Shown one piece after another: positions 34,829 through 39,208 of a stretch of DNA of 39,208 bases. A program made the position numbers and the translations under genes. The stretch lies in assembly GCF_010686655.1 (NCBI RefSeq), contig NZ_JAAGVY010000042.1:1-39208 (forward strand), given 5' to 3'. How positions within the stretch are numbered: the stretch's first letter is position 1; each line of letters begins with the position of its first letter. The notes below the pieces were generated by a model that saw nothing but the letters and a program-made list of their open reading frames with translations, made no database searches and was not told the DNA's origin. This DNA is from Cryomorpha ignava. Its GTDB lineage: Bacteria; Bacteroidota; Bacteroidia; Flavobacteriales_D; Cryomorphaceae.

Positions 34829-36271
34829 ATGCTTAGAATCTCAGTTTTATTGATTTTTTCCTCCCTGTTTTCTCTGGGTCTTTCAGCGCAGGAAAAGTGG
34901 GATTTACAAAAGTGCATTGACTACGCACTTCAGAATAATCTCTCGGTGCAACAGTCGAAGCTGAATATTGAAAGAGCAGAAATCGGTCTTACTCAAAGTA
35001 AATATGCGCTTCTTCCAAATCTAAACGCACAGGCTACTTATGGTTATAATTTTGGACAGCGTATTGACCCTTTCACCAATCAGTTTGCGACCCAGCGCGT
35101 TTTAACCAATAATTTATTTATGTCGTCAAGCCTCGATATTTTCAACGGCTTTTCAAAAGTGAATACCATAAAGCGAAATGAGGCAGATATGGTTGCGAGT
35201 GAGTACGATCTTAAGACCATTCAAAACGATATCTCACTTCAGCTTTGCCTGGCGTATTTGCAAATTTTGCGCAATAAAGAAAATGCGGCAATTGCACAAG
35301 AGCAGCTTACGCTTACTCAAAGTCAGGTAGATCGCACCCAAATTCTTGTCGATGCCGGTCAATTGCCGCAGGGCACTTTATACGATGCACAAGCGCAGGC
35401 AGCACAAGAAGAACTCAATCTGGTAAATGCCGAAAACGCAATTGTTCTGGCGCGGCTAAATCTTACCCAAATCATGCAACTCACCCCTCAGGAAGCCGAA
35501 GAATTTGAGATTGTAACACCCGATTTGAGCGATGAAGGCACAGAATTACTCAACAATTCTGCCATGGACATTTACATTAGAGCTAAGCAGGAAATGCCGC
35601 AGATACAAGCTGTGGAGCAAAGAAAAACCGCCGCCGAATACGACTTGAAAGTTGCCAACGGGAATTTATATCCCAATTTGAGTTTGAGCGGATCTGTTGG
35701 TTCTGGGTATTCGGGAGCGAATAGAATCATTGTGGGTGAGGGTTCCAATGTCGGCTTTGTGCCTATTGGACAGGTTCAAGGAACGGGAGCACCAGTGGTT
35801 ACAATTCAAGAGCAAACAATCTATAACGATGGAGACTTTAAAACCAAATCGTTTACAGATCAGCTATCCGATAATTTTAATCAGAATATACAGCTCAATC
35901 TGGTTATCCCAATCTTTAACGGCTTGGCGGCGCGCAGCAATGTAAACCGGGCAAAAATAAATAGACTCGATGCCGAGATAACCTATGCTCAGGTTTCCAA
36001 TCAGCTGCGCTTTGATGTGGAGCAGGCTTACGCCGATGCCAAGGCAGCAATGAATAGTTATCTGGCGGCTCAAAAAGCAGTTATGGCACTTGAAGAATCG
36101 TTTAATTACGGACAAGTGCGTTACGATCAGGGAGTAATTAATACTGTACAGTTTAACGATATTAAAACCCAATATACCAATGCACAAAGCAGTATGACCA
36201 ATTCGAAATATGACTTTGTATTCCGAACCAAAATACTGGATTTTTACCTTGGCAATCCCATAACTCTTTAA
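34829..36271 (+). CDS. TolC-family outer membrane efflux protein
   Basis: The 480-residue protein has a signal peptide (ISVLLIFSSLFSLGLSAQ) and the two repeated TolC halves. The first begins WDLQKCIDYALQNNLSVQQ and has AEIGLTQSKYALLPNLN. The second has AAEYDLKVANGNLYPNLSLSGSVG near 270 and coiled-coil stretches such as AQAQAAQEELNLVNAENAIVLARLNLTQ. Trimers form an outer membrane channel with a long periplasmic alpha tunnel. The MacA-like adaptor begins 11 bases downstream, so the pair forms part of a tripartite exporter or type I-like secretion route. The inner membrane pump is not in the window. Confidence 0.93.
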   Translation: MLRISVLLIFSSLFSLGLSAQEKWDLQKCIDYALQNNLSVQQSKLNIERAEIGLTQSKYALLPNLNAQATYGYNFGQRIDPFTNQFATQRVLTNNLFMSSSLDIFNGFSKVNTIKRNEADMVASEYDLKTIQNDISLQLCLAYLQILRNKENAAIAQEQLTLTQSQVDRTQILVDAGQLPQGTLYDAQAQAAQEELNLVNAENAIVLARLNLTQIMQLTPQEAEEFEIVTPDLSDEGTELLNNSAMDIYIRAKQEMPQIQAVEQRKTAAEYDLKVANGNLYPNLSLSGSVGSGYSGANRIIVGEGSNVGFVPIGQVQGTGAPVVTIQEQTIYNDGDFKTKSFTDQLSDNFNQNIQLNLVIPIFNGLAARSNVNRAKINRLDAEITYAQVSNQLRFDVEQAYADAKAAMNSYLAAQKAVMALEESFNYGQVRYDQGVINTVQFNDIKTQYTNAQSSMTNSKYDFVFRTKILDFYLGNPITL

Positions 36272-36282
36272 AAAACTGCAAG

Positions 36283-37605
36283 ATGACTAAAAAGAAAAAA
36301 AGGTTTATCTGGATTAGCGTAATCATCGTTGTTGTGCTTGCCGTTATTGCCTGGTCGAAGAGCAAGTCGGGCGATAGTTTTAAAGTAACTACTTCTGAAG
36401 TGGTTGAGCGCACCATCGTAGAAACGGTTATTGCCAATGGAAAAATCCAACCCGAAACCGAAGTCATAATCTCGTCAGAGGTATCCGGAAAAATTCTTGA
36501 GTTGCCGTTTAAAGAAGGTGCAAAGGTGAAGAAAGGAGATTTATTGGTTAAAATAAATCCTGATTTGGCGCAGGCATCCTTAGATAGAACCCAGGCGGCT
36601 TTAAACAATGCCAAAGCAAATAAGGCCGGAGCAGATGCACGTTTGGTGCAAGCCGAGGCACAGTTTAGGAACAACGAGTCTATTCGCAGTCGAAATCAGA
36701 TTTTGCTCGATAAAGGAGCTATTTCTCAAGCCGATTTTGAAAATATTGAAGCAAGTTTTGAAACAGCAGAAGCCGAAGTAAAAGCTGCCCGCGAGAGTGC
36801 CAAAGCTGCTTCTTACACCATTCAGTCGGCTATGGCAGGAGTAAAAGAGGCCAGCGATTCGTATGATCGCACAACTATCTATTCCCCTATGGATGGCACC
36901 ATTTCAAGGCTCAATGTAGAAGTAGGTGAGCAGGTAGTAGGTGCTATGCAAATGACGGGAACAGAAATTATGCGCGTTGCCAACCTGGATGTTATGGAAG
37001 TTCTCGCCGATGTAAATGAAAGCGATATTGTGCGCGTTCGTTTTAATGACACTGCCAATGTTGAGGTGGATGCTTATCTGGGCAGAAAATTTAAAGGAAT
37101 TGTTACCGAAATTGCCAATTCGGCAAAAAATGCGGGTATGAGCGCTGATCAGGTTACCAACTTTGAAGTTAAAATTAGAATATTACAAGAATCATATGCT
37201 GATTTAAATGATGCTGCCATGTCGCCTTTCCGCCCTGGTATGAACGCCACGGTAGATGTACGAACAAAGATAAGAGAGAATGTGCTATCAGTTCCTATTG
37301 AGAGCATTACTCAGCGCACAGATACCAGCAAAGCAAAGTCGAGATCGAGTGTAGAGCGTATTTTGGGCGAAACCAAAGCTGAAGATCAGAAACCAATAAC
37401 CTGCGTTTTTATTCTTTCGGGAAATACGGTAGAGGTGGTTGCGGTTGAAACCGGAATTCAGGATGATCGCTATATCGAAATCACTTCGGGATTAAGCACT
37501 GGCGATAAGATCGTGAGCGGCCCCTTTGATCTGGTTTCCCAGAAGCTGATGCCTGGCGATGAAGTAAAAGTTGTGTCAAAAGAAAATCTCTACAAGAAGG
37601 ATTAG
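36283..37605 (+). CDS. MacA/HlyD-type periplasmic adaptor of an efflux system
   Basis: The 440-residue membrane fusion protein has an N-terminal anchor helix (FIWISVIIVVVLAVIAWS). The lipoyl-like hybrid motif comes next (VSGKILELPFKEGAKVKKGDLLVKINPDLAQ), then a long alpha hairpin rich in Ala, Glu and Gln (about 90-190). The second lipoyl half has TIYSPMDGTISRLNVEVGEQV, and the C-terminal beta-barrel and membrane-proximal parts follow. It links an inner membrane transporter to TolC. The family is shared by MacAB ABC and RND systems. No macB follows; tsaB starts directly after the TAG, so the transporter gene may be elsewhere. Confidence 0.92.
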   Translation: MTKKKKRFIWISVIIVVVLAVIAWSKSKSGDSFKVTTSEVVERTIVETVIANGKIQPETEVIISSEVSGKILELPFKEGAKVKKGDLLVKINPDLAQASLDRTQAALNNAKANKAGADARLVQAEAQFRNNESIRSRNQILLDKGAISQADFENIEASFETAEAEVKAARESAKAASYTIQSAMAGVKEASDSYDRTTIYSPMDGTISRLNVEVGEQVVGAMQMTGTEIMRVANLDVMEVLADVNESDIVRVRFNDTANVEVDAYLGRKFKGIVTEIANSAKNAGMSADQVTNFEVKIRILQESYADLNDAAMSPFRPGMNATVDVRTKIRENVLSVPIESITQRTDTSKAKSRSSVERILGETKAEDQKPITCVFILSGNTVEVVAVETGIQDDRYIEITSGLSTGDKIVSGPFDLVSQKLMPGDEVKVVSKENLYKKD

Positions 37606-38286
37606 ATGGCAAGAATTCTCTGCATTGAAACTTCCACAAAAGTCTGTTCTGTTTGCGTTGCTGAAGGTGATGCTGTACTCGCTCTTGCTGAAGACAATGA
37701 AGACGAATATACCCATGCCGAGAAGCTGAATGTGCTAATCGCAAAGGTTTTGGAGGAGAGTGATTTGAAATTCAAAGATCTCAGTGCAATCGCCGTTAGC
37801 GAAGGCCCTGGTTCTTATACCGGATTGCGCATTGGTGTTTCTGCCGCCAAAGGTTTTGCAGTGGCGCTCGACATTCCCATTATTGCCGTTAATACCCTTA
37901 AGGCAATGAGTGCAGGAGTCGGCGATAAAAACCAAGACTCTCTATTGATTCCAATGATTGACGCCCGGCGGATGGAAGTTTTTTGCGCCGGTTTTACGGG
38001 CGATTTGCAACCGGCTTTTGAAACCCGCGCAGAAATTTTGAGTTCCGAATCGTTTCCCGAGGCCAAGGCTTTTACCAAAGTTCTTTTTTTCGGCAATGGA
38101 GCAGAGAAATGCAGAGGTGTTTTGGAGCCATTGGGTTTTGAATATTTTCCTGATGTTTCCGCTTCCGCGAATGGAATGGCAAAACTGGCCAATGAAAAAT
38201 TTAAAGAATCTGATTTTGTCGATACGGCGTATTTTGAACCTTTTTATTTGAAAGATTTTGTTGCCGGTAAGCCGAAGGCTTCTTGA
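37606..38286 (+). CDS. tsaB: tRNA threonylcarbamoyladenosine biosynthesis protein TsaB
   Basis: The 226-residue protein has the actin-like ASKHA fold of TsaB. It starts ILCIETSTKVCSVCVAE, has YTHAEKLNVLIAKVLEESDL and the nucleotide-loop signature AVSEGPGSYTGLRIGVSAAK near 65-84, then PMIDARRMEVFCA. It partners TsaD and TsaE to add the t6A modification at position 37 of ANN-decoding tRNAs. The ATG abuts the stop of the adaptor gene with no gap, so the two are cotranscribed. Confidence 0.94.
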   Translation: MARILCIETSTKVCSVCVAEGDAVLALAEDNEDEYTHAEKLNVLIAKVLEESDLKFKDLSAIAVSEGPGSYTGLRIGVSAAKGFAVALDIPIIAVNTLKAMSAGVGDKNQDSLLIPMIDARRMEVFCAGFTGDLQPAFETRAEILSSESFPEAKAFTKVLFFGNGAEKCRGVLEPLGFEYFPDVSASANGMAKLANEKFKESDFVDTAYFEPFYLKDFVAGKPKAS

Positions 38287-39208
38287 TAGGCAATTTGCAA
38301 TAGGCAACTTAGTGCAACGATCTCATGACCGTAGGGAGTAATAGGCAATGAGTTTGTGGAAGGAATCTTATTTTCGATTTGTGATGATTAATGCATGGTG
38401 TGCTGCATTTATGTTGCTCTGTCGATCAACTAATCTCTTAACACATTTCGACGCCGCTCAATGCAACGCATCTATTTTGATCGTTACTTTTTCAACCTCA
38501 TTTAATACATTCGTAAAGTTAGATTGTAAGAATTTTTCCGAAAGCATCTATCCCTAAAATAATGTAACATATTGTTTACCAATGCCCACGCCCGCCCCCA
38601 ACCCCTAAAGGGGCGAGCCCATCGCACATCTTATCGTTCCGCGAACACGATAATTTATTAAAGTCAAAGATTTAGTTGCGTTGCATTTATTGGATGAAAT
38701 AACTCCCTTAAAAGAGGTGTGTGGTGGTGCCCTTAGGGATCTAAGCTCTATACACATCGTTTTTCAACCTTACTTTTTTCGTCTTATTCTATATATTCGT
38801 AAAGTTAGATTGTTAGAATTTTCATCAAAGCATGTACCCCCAAAATAATTCAAATTCTTGATTGTCAATGCACTCGCGCCCCATGTGCATTCCTCTCGGA
38901 GAAAGGCCTCGTCGGATGCAGAAAGGCGAGCCCACCGCGCATCTTATCGTTCCGCGAAGCACGTCAATTCAGTAAAGCCAAAGATGTATTTGCATTGCAT
39001 TTATTGTATAAAATCACTCCCTTGATAGATCTGTGCGGCAGTACCCTTTAGGGCAAGGGCGCGCGCGGGAGTTGATTGTTAACCTGAGTTCGATTATTAA
39101 CAACTTGACTGTCAATAACTAACGAAAAATAGTTCTAAAAATAGAAAGGTAAAATACAGTGTTTTTGTATATTTAGATCGTTGAAAAATAAACACTTAAC
39201 AAAAACAA
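38287..39208. other. 922-base non-coding tail of the window
   Basis: After tsaB no protein gene is supported. It contains the 36-base repeat copy (38307-38342), an 11-bp inverted repeat (AATGCAACGCA at 38460-38470 and its complement at 38677-38687) and a diverged tandem duplication (38480-39050). A low-GC stretch follows from about 39075 to the end. A 69-codon frame at 38348-38557 has no recognisable family and is not accepted. Confidence 0.7.
38480..39050. repeat. Diverged tandem duplication of a roughly 290-base unit
   Basis: Shared blocks in order: TTTTTCAACCT (38489 and 38761), ATTCGTAAAGTTAGATTG (38509 and 38795), a CCCAAAATAAT-like segment, GGCGAGCCCA, CATCTTATCGTTCCGCGAA (38627 and 38940), TTGCATTTATTG and ACTCCCTT. 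The offset between copies grows from 286 to 313 bases because the second has extra sequence after its CCCCATGTGCAT. Order is kept, so both derive from one unit; its nature is unknown. Confidence 0.7.

Noticed and set aside
38348-38557. 69-codon plus-strand frame after tsaB
   Set aside because: No recognisable domain, and it lies in a repeat-rich tail; the start is next to the 36-base repeat. Chance frame is more likely.

Overview
The window looks like a chromosome segment of a Bacteroidetes bacterium, most likely of the order Flavobacteriales. The reasons are the giant type IX secretion translocon gene sprA between ruvA and gcvH, a methionine synthase split into two genes, the cytochrome oxidase cluster with two subunit III genes, subunit IV, SCO and DUF420, and start regions that carry the Bacteroidetes -7 element TAnnTTTG instead of an E. 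coli-like promoter. No rRNA, tRNA or CRISPR array was seen. These assignments come from recognising sequence families by eye; no database search was run. Layout: 1-144 is the 3' end of an IS66-like transposase that runs tail to tail into an AT-rich secreted protein gene (132-1802, minus). A minus-strand sirtuin (2047-2742) follows, then a 627-base non-coding stretch with palindromic repeats and a second copy of the sirtuin leader. ruvA, sprA, gcvH and a VanZ-like gene (3370-12038) form one plus-strand block, followed by two paralogous TonB genes (12085-13738). deoC and two aldehyde dehydrogenase genes (13838-17104) form a deoxyribose or aldehyde catabolism operon; the two dehydrogenase genes together resemble an ALDH16 protein split in two. 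gmd, fcl, a RemB/Wzi-like barrel, a WecA-like glycosyl-phosphate transferase and a second barrel (17162-23421) make a GDP-fucose and surface polysaccharide operon. cyoE to DUF420 (23577-27678) is a cytochrome oxidase biogenesis cluster, followed by a small CxxC membrane protein and split metH (28296-32027). The rest is more accessory: a damaged YefM/YoeB-type toxin-antitoxin pair, an OmpA-like protein, a repeat-rich gap, a TolC-MacA efflux pair with tsaB, and a 0.9-kb non-coding tail with a diverged tandem duplication. How the genes work together: most of the window serves the cell envelope and respiration. SprA exports T9SS cargo, the TonB proteins energise outer membrane transporters, the sugar-nucleotide and polyprenol transferase genes supply surface glycans, and the oxidase genes assemble heme-copper oxidase. 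The most notable event is a 175-bp non-autonomous transposon (32431-32605) inserted in the first codons of the toxin gene. It has 16-bp terminal inverted repeats and a perfect 7-bp target duplication, and removing it in silico restores the toxin frame and its ATGA overlap with the antitoxin. The antitoxin itself carries an early stop codon. I did not find an obviously new multi-gene system; the best leads are this decayed toxin-antitoxin locus, the split ALDH16 pair, and several families of intergenic repeats.
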